A DNA stretch of 64,000 nt from Thinopyrum elongatum (taxonomy: Eukaryota; Streptophyta; Magnoliopsida; Poales; Poaceae). Of this stretch, positions 10,285 through 22,142 are shown in pieces. The DNA is taken from positions 52,086,434-52,150,433 of the forward strand of contig CM022298.1 of the NCBI GenBank assembly GCA_011799875.1. Reading direction: 5' to 3'. A model generated the notes under the pieces. It had not been told where the DNA came from. It made no database searches and saw only the letters and a list, made by a program, of their open reading frames with translations. The stretch's first letter is position 1; each line of letters begins with the position of its first letter. Both the position numbers and the translations under genes were made by a program.

Positions 10285-10498
10285 AAACCTTTTAGTACCG
10301 GTTGGTGTTACCAACTGGTACTAAAGGTCTCCCAGCACCCCGGCGCTGGCTCGTGCCACGTGGTGGCACTTTAGTGGCGGTTCGTGTTGAACCGGTACTA
10401 AAGGGGGGGACCTTTAGTCCCCACCGCTTAGTGCCAGTTGCAGAACCGGCACTATAGGGCCTTACGAACCGGTGCTATAGCCCGGTTCTGCACTAGTG
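10285..10498. repeat. 3' subterminal repeats and TIR of CACTA B
   Basis: Inverted copies of TTTAGTACCGGTT and relatives at 10289-10330, 10368-10405 and 10425-10488 lead to the palindromic end CACTAGTG at 10491-10498. The bases just outside, from 10499, continue a Gypsy integrase codon (..KM), so this is a precise element-host junction. The 3-bp target duplication should be CAT (10499-10501) if the other end is found. Confidence 0.88.
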
Positions 10499-11323
10499 CA
10501 TTTTATAAGGAGACATACCCATAGGATTTTTATAGGCTGTTTTGTAAGCCCAAAGTGCATCGTCTAATTTCTTAGACCAATTCTTTCGGGACCTATTAAC
10601 AGTTTTTTGTAAAATTAATTTTATTTCTCTATTGCTAAGTTCAACTTGACCACTAGACTGAGGATGATAAGGTGATGCAATTCTATGGTTAACATCATAC
10701 TTAGCAAGCATTTTACGGAAAGCACCATGAATAAAGTGTGAACCACCATCAGTCACTAAATATCTAGGGACTCCAAACCTTGGGAAAATGACTTCCTTAA
10801 GCAATTTAATAGAGGTGTTGTGATCAGCACTACTAGTTGGAATAGCTTCTACCCACTTAGTAACATAATCAACAGCAAACAAAATATGTGTATACCCATT
10901 AGAGGAAGGAAAAGGTCCCGTGTAATCAAAACCCCAAACATCAAATGGTTCAACAACAAGTGAATAATTCATAGGCATTTCTTGACGCTTACCAATATTA
11001 CCAATTCTTTGACATTCATCACAAGATAAAACAAACTTACGGGCATCCTTGAAGAGAGTAGGCCAATAAAAACCAGATTGCAATACCTTGTGAGCGATTC
11101 TATCTCCCGCATGATGCCCTCCATAAGCTTCGAAATGACATTTCCATAGGATTTGTCCCTGTTCATGCTTAGGTACACAACATCTAATAATACCATCTAC
11201 TCCTTCTTTATAAAGATGTGGGTCATCCCAAAAGTAATGTCTTAAATCATAGAAGATTTTTTTTTGTTGATAAGTAAAGCTGGGTGGTATATATTTAGTA
11301 ACAATGTAGTTAGCATAGTCAGC
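10499..11323 (-). pseudogene. Gypsy-1 integrase, truncated by CACTA B
   Basis: Continues the RNaseH frame past a stop at 11324-11326. The zinc-finger side is HFEAYGGHHAGDRIAHKVLQ with CDECQRIGNIG (HHCC type). The catalytic residues are in place: Asp in GFDYTGPF, Asp in LVTDGGSHF and Glu in GQVELSNREI, the DDE set that joins retroelement cDNA to chromosomal DNA. The frame ends at GMSPYKM, where CACTA B begins, so the C-terminal domain is lost. No lesion other than the upstream stop is seen. Confidence 0.92.
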
Positions 11324-12205
11324 TTACCAGGGAGTGTTATGAGAAACATTTATTGCAGCTAATTGTTCATCAGGAAAACTATCATTAATAGGTTGTGGGT
11401 CATCAAGAATATTTTCTAACCTAGACAAGTTATCAGCTACGGGGTTCTCAGGTCCTTTTCTATCAGTGATATGTAAGTCAAATTCTTGTAGTAAGAGAAC
11501 CCACCTAATGAGTCTAGGTTTAGCATCCTTCTTTTCCATAAGATATTTTATAGCAACATGATCAGTGTGAATAATCACTTTAGAATCAACAATGTAAGAT
11601 CTGAATTTATCACAAGCAAACACCACTGCTAATAATTCTTTTTCAGTAGTAGCATAATTGTGTTGGGTACTGTCTAGAGTTTTACTAGCATAATGAATAA
11701 CATTTAATTTCTTATCAACTCTTTGTCCTAGAACAGCACCAACAACATAATAACTACCATCACACATAATTTCAAAAGGCAAATTCCAATCAGGTGGTTG
11801 AACAATAGGTGCAGAACTTAAGGCTTTCTTAAGTGTTTCAAAGGCTTCTACACAATCATCATCAAAAACAAATGGAACATACTTTTGTAAAAGATTTGTA
11901 AGAGGCCTAGAAATTTTAGAGAAGTCTTTAATAAACCTCCTATAGAAACCAGCATGACCGAGGAAACTACGAATACCTTTGATATCTTTAGGACATGGCA
12001 TTTTCTCAATTGCATCAACTTTAGCTTTATCCACCTCAATACCTCGTTCAGAAATTTTATGTCCCAAGACAATACCTTCATTAACCATAAAGTGGCACTT
12101 CTCCCAATTCAAGACAAGATTAGTTTGCTCGCATCTCTGCAAAACTCGATCAAGGTTGCTTAAGCAATCATCAAAAGAAGTTCCATAAACAGAAAAATCA
12201 TCCAT
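11324..12205 (-). pseudogene. Gypsy-1 reverse transcriptase palm end and RNase H
   Basis: Begins at MDDFSVYG, the second half of the RT active site (the usual [YF]xDD). It continues through the RT thumb ([20 protein letters not shown]) and an RNase H of the Ty3/Gypsy type ([42 protein letters not shown]). It is separated from the upstream PR-RT frame by a one-base insertion near 12212-12225, and it ends in a TAA at 11324-11326 where a Tyr or similar codon is expected after NTPW. In life this is one polyprotein with the neighbouring pieces. Confidence 0.92.
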
Positions 12206-12224
12206 GAAAACCTCAACAATCTTT

Positions 12225-13754
12225 TCACAAAAAGTCAGAGAATATAGTAGTCATACATCTTTGAAAGGTAGCAGGTGCATTACATAAACCAAAATGCATA
12301 CGTCTATAAGCATAAGTTCCAAAAGGACAAGTAAAGGTGGTTTTCTCTTGATCAGGTTGTGAAACAGGTATTTGAGAAAAACCAGAATATCCATCGAGAA
12401 AACAAAAGTGTGTATGCTTAGATAGCCTTTCTAGCATTTGATCAATAAAAGGTAGAGGGTAATGATCTTTTCTAGTTGCTTTATTTAATTTCCTAAAATC
12501 AATGACCATTCTATAACTAGTGACAATTCTTTGTGGAATAAGTTCATTATTATCATTAGGAACAATAGTAATACCTCCCTTCTTAGGGACACAATGAACA
12601 GGACTTACCCATTTACTATTAGCTATAGGATAGATTATACCTGCTTCCAGAAGCTTCAATATTTCAGTTCTTACCACTTCTTTCATTTTGGGATTTAAAC
12701 ATCGTTGGCGATCGACAATGGGTTTAGCATCAGGTTCCATATTAATCTTGTGCTGACAGAGAGTGGGACTAATGCCCTTAAGATCATCAAGAGTATATCC
12801 AATAGCAACTCGGTGCTTGTTCAAAATTTTCAATAATCTTTCTTCTTCATGTTCTGAAAGGTTAGCACTAATAATAACAGGATATATCTTTTTCTCATCA
12901 AGATAAGAAAATTTCAAAGTGTCTGGCAATTGTTTTAATTCAAACACAGGATCAACTTTAGGTGGAGGAGGACCTCCTAGAGTTTCAATAGGCAAATTGT
13001 GTTTAAGCAGAGGTCGTTGTTCGAAGAAAATTTTATCTATCTCATTTCTTTCATGCATATGCATATCATTTTCATGGTCTAGCAAATATTGTTCTAGTGG
13101 ATCAGTTGGAGGTACAACAATAGAAGCAAGACCAATTATTTCGTCTTTACTAGGTAATTCTTTCTTATGATGCTTTCTACTAAACTTACAAAAATTAAAC
13201 TCATGAGACTCATCACCAAAACTAACACCGATGGTTTGTTTCTCACAATCTATTTTAGCATTAATGGTGTTTAAGAAAGGTCTACCGAAGATAACGGGAC
13301 AAAAGCCATCTTGTGGGGAACCAAGAACAAGAAAATTAGTAGGATATTTTAATTTCCCACTCAAGACTTCAACATCTCTAACAATCCCAAGTGGTGTGAT
13401 GGTGTCTCTATTAGCAAGTTTAATAGTAACATCTATGTCTTCTATTTCAGCGGGTGCTATATCATTCATAATTTCTTGATATAAGGTAAAAGGAATAGCA
13501 CTCACGCTAGCACCTAAGTCACATAAACCATGATAATAGTGATCTCCTATTTTGACTGAGACAACAGGCATGCCAACAACTGGTCTATGTTTATCTTTTT
13601 CATCGGGTTTGGCAATTCTAGCAGCTTCATCACAGAAGTAAATAACATGCCCATCTATATTTTCTACCAGGAGATCTTTAACCATAGTAACACTAGGTTC
13701 TACTTTGATTTGTTCAGCAGGTTTGGGTGCTCTAATATAACTTTTATTAACCAC
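12225..13754 (-). pseudogene. Gypsy-1 protease and reverse transcriptase N-terminal part
   Basis: The aspartic protease active site is CDLGASVSAIP (residues ~98-108; DLG in place of the usual DTG/DSG) with the flap-side PVIFGRPFL. RT follows: ILKLLEAGIIYPI, VSPVHCVPKKGG, YRMVIDFRKLNKAT, FLDGYSGFSQI and CPFGTYAYRRMHFGLCNAP, in the expected order. The frame ends at FSDFL by a one-base insertion just before the catalytic MDD in the next piece. The first Met is internal to the polyprotein; upstream codons continue gag. It would process the polyprotein and copy RNA into cDNA. Confidence 0.93.
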
Positions 13755-14743
13755 AGTTGAAACTTTAGCATGTTCCTTTATCCTAACAGGGAAAGGCGGT
13801 TTTTCAATATAAGCAGTAGGAACAACTGGATCAACATTATAAATAATAGTTTCATCTTGAGTTATTACAGGTTCTTTAATTTCTTCTTTAATAGGTGGGT
13901 GATATTTAAACCACTTCTCCTTAGGGAGATCAACATAAGTAGCAAATGATTCACAAAAGGAGGCTACTATCTCAGAGTCAAGTCCATTTTAGTGCTAAAC
14001 TTTTGAAAAGCATCGGTATTCATAAAAGATTTAACACAATCATACTTAAGCTTAATACCTGACTCTTTACCTTCGTCGAGTTCCCAATCTTCAGAGTTGC
14101 GTTTAATTCTTTCTAAAAGTTCCCACCTGAATTCAATAGTCTTCTTCATAAAGGAACCAGTACAAGAAGTATCGAGCATGGATTGATCATCACGAGAAAG
14201 CCGAGCATAAAAATTCTGAATAATAATTTCTCTTGAGAGCTCATGATTGGGGCATGAATATAACATTGACTTAAGCCTCCCCCAAGCTAGAGCGATATTT
14301 CTCCTTCATGAAGCCAAAAATTATATATGTAATTCCGATCACGATGAACTAGATGCATAGGACAAATTTTTTTGGTGAAATTCCAATTTCAAACGATTCC
14401 AATTCCAAGATCCAATATCATCGCATAGCCTATACCATGCCAATGCTTTTACCTTCAAAGATAAAGGGAAAACCTTCTTCTTAGCTTCATCTCTGGGTAA
14501 ACCTGCAAGCTTAAACAATCCACAAATTTCATCCACATATATCAAGTGCATATCAGGATGTTCGGTTCCATGTCCTGCATAAGGATTAGCTAGCGGTTGT
14601 TCTATCATACCCAAAGGAATTTCATAACCAATATTTTCAGTAGGTGCAGTAGGTTGAGGGGCAACTAATTGTGGTTCCAGTCGAGGTGAAGATACACCGA
14701 ACAAACCCCTCAAAGGATTGTTCTCCATAGTAACAAGTGACAA
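13755..14743 (-). pseudogene. Gypsy-1 gag and gag-pol linker, frameshifted
   Basis: Starts MSLVTMENNPLRG at 14743. It has the retrotransposon gag core KVKALAWYRLCDDIGSWNW and then, after indels between about 14370 and 14290, LSREIIIQNFYARLSRDDQSMLD (14250-14180). It loses frame again near 13985, although homologous codons continue to the protease start. Gag forms the particle shell around the RNA. The gaps look like single-base changes rather than large deletions. There is no zinc knuckle in the readable part. Confidence 0.85.
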
Positions 14744-14804
14744 TAAATTTCAGCACGTAGTAATAATTTTTCCTTACCGATTTCCACTTACCAAGAGCGC
14801 TTCA

Positions 14805-14823
14805 CTCCCCAGCAACGGCGCCA
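14805..14823 (-). promoter_or_regulatory. Gypsy-1 primer binding site (tRNA-Asp)
   Basis: The minus strand reads TGGCGCCGTTGCTGGGGAG, complementary to the 3' end of plant tRNA-Asp apart from one base. It lies 11 bp downstream of the LTR end, as expected for minus-strand priming. Confidence 0.9.
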
Positions 14824-14834
14824 GAAAAGATCCT

Positions 14835-16250
14835 TGATGATCCAAAAGTATAGGGCATCAATCGTAGTCCTTTCGATAAGTAAGAGTGTCGAACCCTACG
14901 AAGAGCAGAAGGAAATGACAAGTAGTTTTCAGCAAGGTATTCCCTGCAAGCAGTGAAATTATAAGTAACGAGTAGTTTGATAGGAAGATAATTTGTAACG
15001 AGCATGTACCGGTAATGGTAACAAAAGTGCAGCAAGGTAGCCCAATCCTTTTGAGGCAAAGGACAGGCCAAAATGGTCACTTATGATAAGCAAAGCGTTC
15101 TTGAGGGTACACGGGAATTTCATCTAGTAACTTTCATCATCTTGGTTTGATTTGTGTTCGCTACTTTGATAATTTGATATGTGGGTGGACCGGTGCTTCG
15201 GTGCTGTTCTTACTTGAAAAAACCTCCTACTTATGATTAACCCCCTCGCAAGCATCCACAACTATGAGAAAAGTATTAAGATAAAATCTAACCATAGCAT
15301 TAAACTTTTGGATCCAAATCAGTCCCTTACGAAGTAGCGCATAAACTAGGGTTGAAGCTTTTGTCGCTCTCGCAACCCACCATCTAATAACTACTCCACA
15401 ATGCATTCGCTTAGGCCCTAATAAGGTGAAGTGCCATGTAGTCGACGTTCACATGACACCACTAAGGGAATCACAACATACATACCATCAAAATATCGAA
15501 CACATATCAAGTTCACATGATTACTTGCAACAAGATTTCTCTCGTGACCTCAAGAACAAAAGTAACTACTCACAAATGATAATCATGCTCAAGATCAGAG
15601 GGGTATTAAATAGCATAATGGATCTGAACATATAATCTTCCACCAAATAAACCATATAGTAATCAACTACAAGATGTAATCAACACTACTAGTCACCCAC
15701 AAGCACCAATCTAAAGTTCCGGTACAAAGATTGAACACAAGAGATGAACTAGGATTTGAGAGGAGATGGTGCTATTGAAGATGTTGATGGAGATTGCCCT
15801 CCCCAAGATGGGAGAGTTGTTGGTGATGATGATGACGATGATTTCCCTCTCCGGGAGGGAAGCTCCCCCTGCGGAATCGGTCCGCCGGAGGGCAAAAGTG
15901 CTCCTACCCAAGTTCCGCCTCGAGACAGCGGCGCTTCGTCCCGAAAGTCCTCTCCTTCTTTTTTCTATGTCAAAATGACTTATATACCAGAAGAGGGGCA
16001 CCGGAGGTCGGCCGAGGAGAGCACAACCCACCAGGGCGCGCCTAGGCTCCCTAGTGGGCCCATTCTAGTAGTTATTTGCTCCAATAATTCTTATATAATC
16101 CATAAAATATCTCCGTGAAGTTTCAACTCATTTGGAGTTGTGCAGAATAAGTAGCCTGACGTAGCTTTTTCAGGTCCAGAATTCCAGCTGCCGGTATTCT
16201 CCCTCCTTGTGTGAACCTTGCATATTATGAGAAAAAAGGCATGAGAATTA
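14835..16250 (-). repeat. Gypsy-1 5' LTR, start truncated
   Basis: The LTR 3' end is ...GGATCATCA at 14835, next to the PBS. It carries a TATA-like TATATAAG around 15990 and a GC-rich transcribed part (15770-15960). It is cut at 16250 and lacks the TGATACGTCC start. Positions 16060-16250 resemble 26570-26755 at roughly 93% by eye, which supplies the missing start in another fragment. It holds no gene; short frames within it are not supported. Confidence 0.82.
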
Positions 16251-17681
16251 CATATTGATCCAGTGCCCAGTGCTAGTTCCTGTTTGTTGCATGTTTTTTG
16301 TTTCGCAGAAAATCCATATCAAACGGAGTCCAAACGCGATAAAGACTTACGGAGATTTTTTTTGGAATATATGTGATTTTTGGGAAAAAGAATCAACGCG
16401 AGACAATGCCCGAGGGGGCCACAACGACGGAGGGCGTGCCCAGGGGGTAGGGCGCGCCCTGGACCCTTGTGGCCACCCTGTAAGGCAATTGGTTCTCTTC
16501 TTCGGCCGCAAGAAAGCTAATATTCGGATAAAAATCGTGTTAAAATTTCATCCCAATCGGAGTTACGGATCTCCAGAAATTTTATAAACGGTGAAAGGCC
16601 AGAATCTGGGAGCGCAGAGACAAAAGGAAACGGAGAGAGAGATCCAATCTCGGAGGGGCTCCCGCCCCTCCGCCGCCATGGAAGCCATGGACCAGAGGGT
16701 AAACCCTTCTCCCATCTAGGGGGAAGGTCAAGGAAGAAGAAGAAGAAGGAGGGGGCCTCTCTCCCCCACTCTCCCGGTAGCGCTGGAACGCCGTCGGGGC
16801 CATCATCGTGACGGTGATCTACACCAAGAACTTCGCCGCCATCATCACCAACTCTCTCCCCCTCTATGCAGCAGTGTAACACCTCTTCTCCCCGTTGTAA
16901 TCTCTACTTAAACATGGTGCTCAACACTATATATTATTTCCCAATGATGTATGGCTATCCTATGATGTTTGAGTAGATCCGTTTTGTCCTATGGGTTGAT
17001 TGATGATCATGATTGGCTTGAGTTGCATGTTTTATTATTGGTGCTGTCCTATGGTGCTCTCCATGTCGCGCAAGTGTGAGGGATCCCCGCTGTAGGGTTT
17101 GCAATATGTTCATGGTTTGCTTATTGTCTGCGTTGCGTGAGTGATAGAAACACAAACATGGATAAGTGGGTTATGGCGTATGGGAATAAAGAGGACTTGA
17201 TACTTTAATGCTATGATTGGGTTTTACCTTAATGATCTTTAGTAGTTGCGGATGCTTGCTAGAGTTCCAATCATAAGTGCATATGATCCAAGAAGAGAAA
17301 GTATGTTAGCTTATGCCTCTCCCTCATATAAAATTGCAATAATGATTACCGGTCTAGTTATCGATTGCCTAGGGACAAATAACTTTCTCGTGACAAAAAG
17401 CTCTCTACTAAAATTAACTTGGTTGTTTCTTTATCTAAACAGCCCCTAGATTTTATTTACGTGCTCTTTATTATCTTGCAAACCTATCCTACAACACCTA
17501 CAAAGTACTTCTAGTTTCATAATTGTTCTAGGTAAAGCGAACGTTAAGTGCGCGTAGAGTTGTATCGATGGTCGATAGAACTTGAAGGGAATACAAATCC
17601 TACCTTTAGCTCCTCGTTGGGTTTGACGCTCATATTTATCGAGAAAGGCTACAACTGATCCCCTATACTTGTGGGTTATCA
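16251..17681 (+). repeat. Gypsy-2 5' LTR, first ~100 bp missing
   Basis: Aligns with the 3' LTR from 22246 onward and ends GTGGGTTATCA at 17681. It carries the undisturbed target site GTGCTGTCCTATGGTGC near 17041, which in the 3' LTR is interrupted by the solo LTR. Short frames (for example around 16517-16882) are not conserved as protein. Confidence 0.87.
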
Positions 17682-17692
17682 AGACCTTTTTC

Positions 17693-17710
17693 TGGCGCCG
17701 TTGCCGGGGA
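17693..17710 (+). promoter_or_regulatory. Gypsy-2 primer binding site (tRNA-Asp)
   Basis: TGGCGCCGTTGCCGGGGA is an exact 18-base complement to the 3' end of plant tRNA-Asp, 11 bp after the LTR end. Confidence 0.92.
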
Positions 17711-17805
17711 GCAATAGCGTGGGGTGAATATTCTCGTGTGTGCTTGTTTAATTTATCACTAGGTTATTTTTATTTGCTATTCTAAGTTGTTCTCTATCTT
17801 TAGTT

Positions 17806-19155
17806 ATGGAAATGGAACACGAAATACCAAAAAAATTAGGTGTACTTGGTACTCATGGAGATGGGGAACCTCCTAAAACCCTCGATGATCATTATGTGAA
17901 AGATATTATGCACTACTTTAATAATCCTGAGAAAACCCCATTCAATTATATAATGGGAGACACGTTGGATCAACGTGAATACTTTAGGGATTATCGCTTG
18001 ACTAAAAAAGGGAAATTATTATGGGATCAAATTTATATGTTGCATTGGTAAGCTTGGAATTTATGCCAGAGATATAATTATACTTGTTGCTCTAGGATGA
18101 AGGCTCCACACCTTCCCTTTTCATGCAAATTTAACGATAATGAAACGTTGGCTTCTTATGCTAATGGTATATATGATTACTATGATGTGGAACGAATAGA
18201 ATAATTCGTTGCTTTTAAGGGTGCTTATGAAATTGAATCTTTGTTTGAAAAGTATGAAGCTTTTGATGATGATGTTTAGAGGCCTGAAAATTTTGCTATA
18301 CTTAAATATTGCTATGAGAATTATGAATATAATTCCGATATTGATACGTTTATTGAGAAAGTCTCCGCTGTCCAAGAAGAGACTAATATTTTGCAGGAAT
18401 CTATGGAAGAAGAAATTGCTGAAACTGTGAGCTCATTAGATGAAAACGATGACGAGGAGAGCGAAGAACAAAAGGAGCAAGAGCGGATTGATCACTCGTG
18501 CCCACCTTCTAATGAGAGTAACTCTTCAACTCATACATTGTTTAATTTCCCTTCGTGCTTACCGAAGGATGAATGCTATGATAATTACTATGATCACTTG
18601 GATTCGTTTGAAATATCCCTTTTTCATGTACTTGATACTTGCTATGCTTGTGGCCATGATGCCAATATGAATTATGCTTATGGAGATGAACTTGCTATAG
18701 TTTCTTATGTTAAGAACGAAATTGTTGCTATTGCACCCACACATGATAGTCCTATTATCTTTTTGAATTCTCCCAACTACACTATATCGGAAAAGTTTGC
18801 GCTTATTAAGGATTATATTGATGGGTTGCGTTTTACCATTACACATGATGATTTTGATAAATATAATATGCATGTGCTTCCTGCTCCTACTTGCAATTAT
18901 TATGAGAGAGGAACTACATCTCCGCCTCTCTATGTTTCCAATACGATAAAATTGCAAGAAGTTGTTTATGCTATGTATCGGCCTTTACTATGTTTGCATG
19001 AATTGTTCTTTTATGACATGCCGATGCATAGGAAGAGTGTTAGACTTCGTTGTTTCATGATATATGTTACTTTGTGCTCACTACTAAATCACAAATCATT
19101 GTTAATTAAAATTGGCATTGATATACCTTGGGATCCGGGTGGATCCATTACTTGA
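17806..19155 (+). pseudogene. Gypsy-2 long ORF of unknown function, three stops
   Basis: One frame of about 450 codons runs from MEMEHEIPKKLG to DPGGSIT, broken only by TAA at 18049-18051 and 18202-18204 and TAG at 18277-18279. A highly acidic segment (SSLDENDDEESEEQKEQE) lies around residue 215, followed by SCPPSNESNSSTHTLFNF and a C-terminal region rich in aromatic residues and Cys. There is no zinc knuckle, protease or polymerase motif. Its position directly after the PBS is where gag belongs, so it may be a highly diverged or replaced gag; this is an inference. Uniform frame over 1.35 kb shows it was once a real coding sequence. Confidence 0.65.
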
Positions 19156-22142
19156 GCACTATATGCCTAGCTTAATGGCTTTAAAGAAAGCACTATCAGG
19201 GAGACAACCCGGAAGTTTTAGTGAGTCATTTTATTCTGTTGAGTGCTTTTATAAAGTTTAAAAACAAAAAAATAAAGTGGGGAACCTAAAACTTTTCAAA
19301 AAGAAAAGTGAAAGTAAGAAGGACGAACACCATTGAAGTGGGGGAGCTCCTTGAACTTTGTTCATGCCCATGGAAAATTTGCAAATCTTGAACTACAGAA
19401 AATTTTCAACAAAAATAATTATCCCCTTGTATAAATCCATTGTATTATAAAAAATAATGTGCCAAGATTTGCCTTCAGGATGATTAGATTGCTTGTTTGG
19501 TTTGTGCGGTGCAAAAACAGAAACTTTGGCTGTAGTGCGTGATTTTAAATTTTTTACAGGAAAGTCAAACGCTTCTGAAACTTTTTGCACATTACTTATA
19601 TACAAATTGTTTATTTTTTCCTAATTTTTCAGAATTTTTGGAGTTACATAAGTATGGTATATGTTCAGATTGCTACAGACTGTCCTGTTTAAGACAGATT
19701 CTGTTTTTGATGCATTGTTTTGCTAGTTTTGATGAAACTATCGATTTTATCGGTGGTATAAGCCATAGATAAGTTATAATACAGTAGCTACAATGCAAAA
19801 AAAATATTAATGGGTTTGCAACAGTACTTAAAGTGGTGATTTGTTTTATTATACTAACGGATCTTATGAGGGTTTTTGTTAAGTTTTGTGTGATTGAAGT
19901 TTTCAAGTTTTGGGTGAGACCACGATGAATGAAGGAATAAGGAGTGGCAAGAGCCTAAGATTGGGGATGCCTGAGGCACCCCAATGTAATATTCAAGGAC
20001 TCCCAAGAAACTAAGCTTGGGGATGCCCCGGAAGGCATGCCCTCTTTCTTCTAACGATCATCGGTAATTTTACTTGGAGCTATATTTTTATTCGTCACAT
20101 GATATGCATAAGTCTTGGAGCGTCGTGTGCTTTTTCTTTTTCTTTTAATAATACACCATGCTGGTATGCGATAGTCCTTGGTTGATTTATAGAATGCCCT
20201 TTGCACTTCACTTATATCTTTTGAGTATGGCTTTATAGAATGCTTCATGTGCTTCGCTTATATCATTTGAAGTTTGGATTGCCTGTTTCTCTACACATAG
20301 AAAACTGCCATTTGTAGAATGCTCTTTTGCTTCACTTATATTTGTTAGAGCGTGGGCATATCTTTTGTAGAAAGAATTAAACTCTCTTGCTTCACTGATA
20401 TCTATTTAGAGAGTCAACAGGAATTGGTCATTCACATGGTTAGTCATAAAATCCTACATAAACTTGTAAGATAACTGAATATGATATGTTTTGATTCCTT
20501 GCAATAGTTTTGCCATATAAAGATGGTGATATTAGAGTCATGCTAGTGAGTGATTGTGGACTTGTAGAAATACTTGTGTTAAGGTTTGTGATTCCCGAAG
20601 CATGCACGTATGGTGAACAGTTATGTGATGAAGTCGGAGCATGATTTATTTTTTATTGTCTTCCTTATGAGTGGCGGTCGGGGATGAGCGATGGTCTTTT
20701 CCTACCAATCTATCATCATAGGAGCATGCATGTAGTACTTTGTTTCGATAGCTAATAGATTTTTGCAATAAGTATGTGAGTTCTATATGACTAATGTTGA
20801 GTCCATGGATTATATGCACTCTCACCCTTCCACCATTGCCAGCCTCTCTAGTACCGCGCAACTTTCACCGGTGCATAAACCCTCCTTATACCTTCCTCAA
20901 AACAGCCACCATACCTACCTATCATGGCATTTCCAAAGCCATTCCGAGAGATATTGCCATGCAAATTCCATCATCATCATATACATGACTTGAGCATTCA
21001 TTGTCATATTGCTTTGCATGATCGTAAGATAGCTAGCATGATGTTTTCATGGCTTATCTGTCTTATGATGTCATTGCTACGCTAGATCATTGCACATCCC
21101 GGTACATCGCCGGAGGCATTCATATAGAGTCATATCTTTGTTCTAGATATCGAGTTGTAATATTGAGTTGTAAATAAATAAAGTGTGATGATCATCATTA
21201 TTAGAGCATTGTCCCATGTGAGGAAAGGATGATGGAAACTATGATTCCCTCACAAGTTGGGATGAGTCTCTGGACTTTAAAAAAAATAAAAGAGGCCAAA
21301 GAAGCCCAAATAAAAAAAAAGGAGGCCAAAGAAGCCCACCAAAAAAATGAGAGAAAAGAGAGAAGGGACAATGTTACTATCCTTTTTCCACACTTGTGCT
21401 TCAAAGTAGCACCATGATCTTCATGATAGAGAGTCTCCTATATTGTCACTTTCATATACTAGTGGGAACTTTCGTTATAGGACTTGGCTTGTAAATTCCA
21501 ATGATGGGCTTCCTCAAATTGCCCTAGGTCTTCGTGAGCAAGCAAGTTGGATGCACACCCACTTAGTTTCTTTTGAGCTTTCATACACTTATAGCTCTAG
21601 TGCATCCGTTGCATGGCAATCCCTACTCACTCACATTGATATCTATTGATGGGCATCTCCATAGCCCGTTGATACACCTAGTTGATGTGAGACTTTATCC
21701 TTTTTGTCTTCTCCTCACAACCACCATATTCTATTCCACCTATAGTGCTATATCCATGGCTCACGCTCACGTATTGCATGAAAGTTGAAAAGCCTTGAGA
21801 ACAATAAAAGTATGAAACAATTGCTTGGCTTGTCATCGGGGTTGTGCATGATGAACTACTTTGTGTGGTGAAGATGGAGCATAGCCAGACTATATGATTT
21901 TGTAGGGATAACTTTATTTATCCATGTTAGTTTGAAAAGACATGATTGCTTTATTAGTATGCTTGAAATATTATTGTCTTAATGTCAATTGATAGACTAT
22001 TGCTTTGAATCACTCGTGTCTTAATATTCATGCCATGATTAGATTACATGATCAAGATTATGCAAGGTAGCATTCCGCATCAAAAATTCTCTTTTTATCA
22101 TTTACCTACTCGAGGACGAGCAGGAATTAAGCTTGGGGATGC
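19156..22142 (+). other. Gypsy-2 non-coding 3' internal region with PPT
   Basis: About 3 kb with no supported ORF. It includes GGGAGACAACCCGGAAG just after the ORF (19199-19215), a purine-rich stretch of repeated GAGGCCAAAGAAGCCCA units (21290-21340) and the polypurine tract GCTTGGGGATGC ending at 22142, next to the LTR. Small frames between 19390 and 21790 show no similarity to known domains. Confidence 0.75.

Larger units (their letters stand above)
2849..10498 (+). mobile_element. CACTA element B, 3' part
   Basis: The 3' terminus at 10498 reads inward CACTAGTGCAGAACCGGGC. Going left lie subterminal TTTAGTACCGGTT repeats, a second coding block, an interior repeat block and a 336-bp array. 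This order matches element C read on its own strand, so B and C share one architecture, although their subterminal motifs differ (ACCGG against CCCGG). The TNP2 half and 5' TIR of B are absent; element A abuts at 2848/2849 and probably separates them. The 3' end lies inside a Gypsy integrase frame, so B inserted into Gypsy-1. Confidence 0.8.
10499..16250 (-). mobile_element. Gypsy-1 LTR retrotransposon, truncated at both ends
   Basis: The minus-strand order is 5' LTR, tRNA-Asp PBS, gag, PR, RT, RNaseH, INT, the Gypsy order. The 3' side is cut inside INT by CACTA B. The 5' LTR lacks its first roughly 80 bp at a junction with Gypsy-2 at 16250. The reading frames are only lightly damaged, so the copy is moderately old. 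No chromodomain is visible, but the region after INT is missing. Confidence 0.9.

Noticed and set aside
14802..15080. 92-codon minus-strand frame as a gene upstream of gag
   Set aside because: It lies across the Gypsy-1 LTR end and PBS, and is LTR sequence rather than coding.
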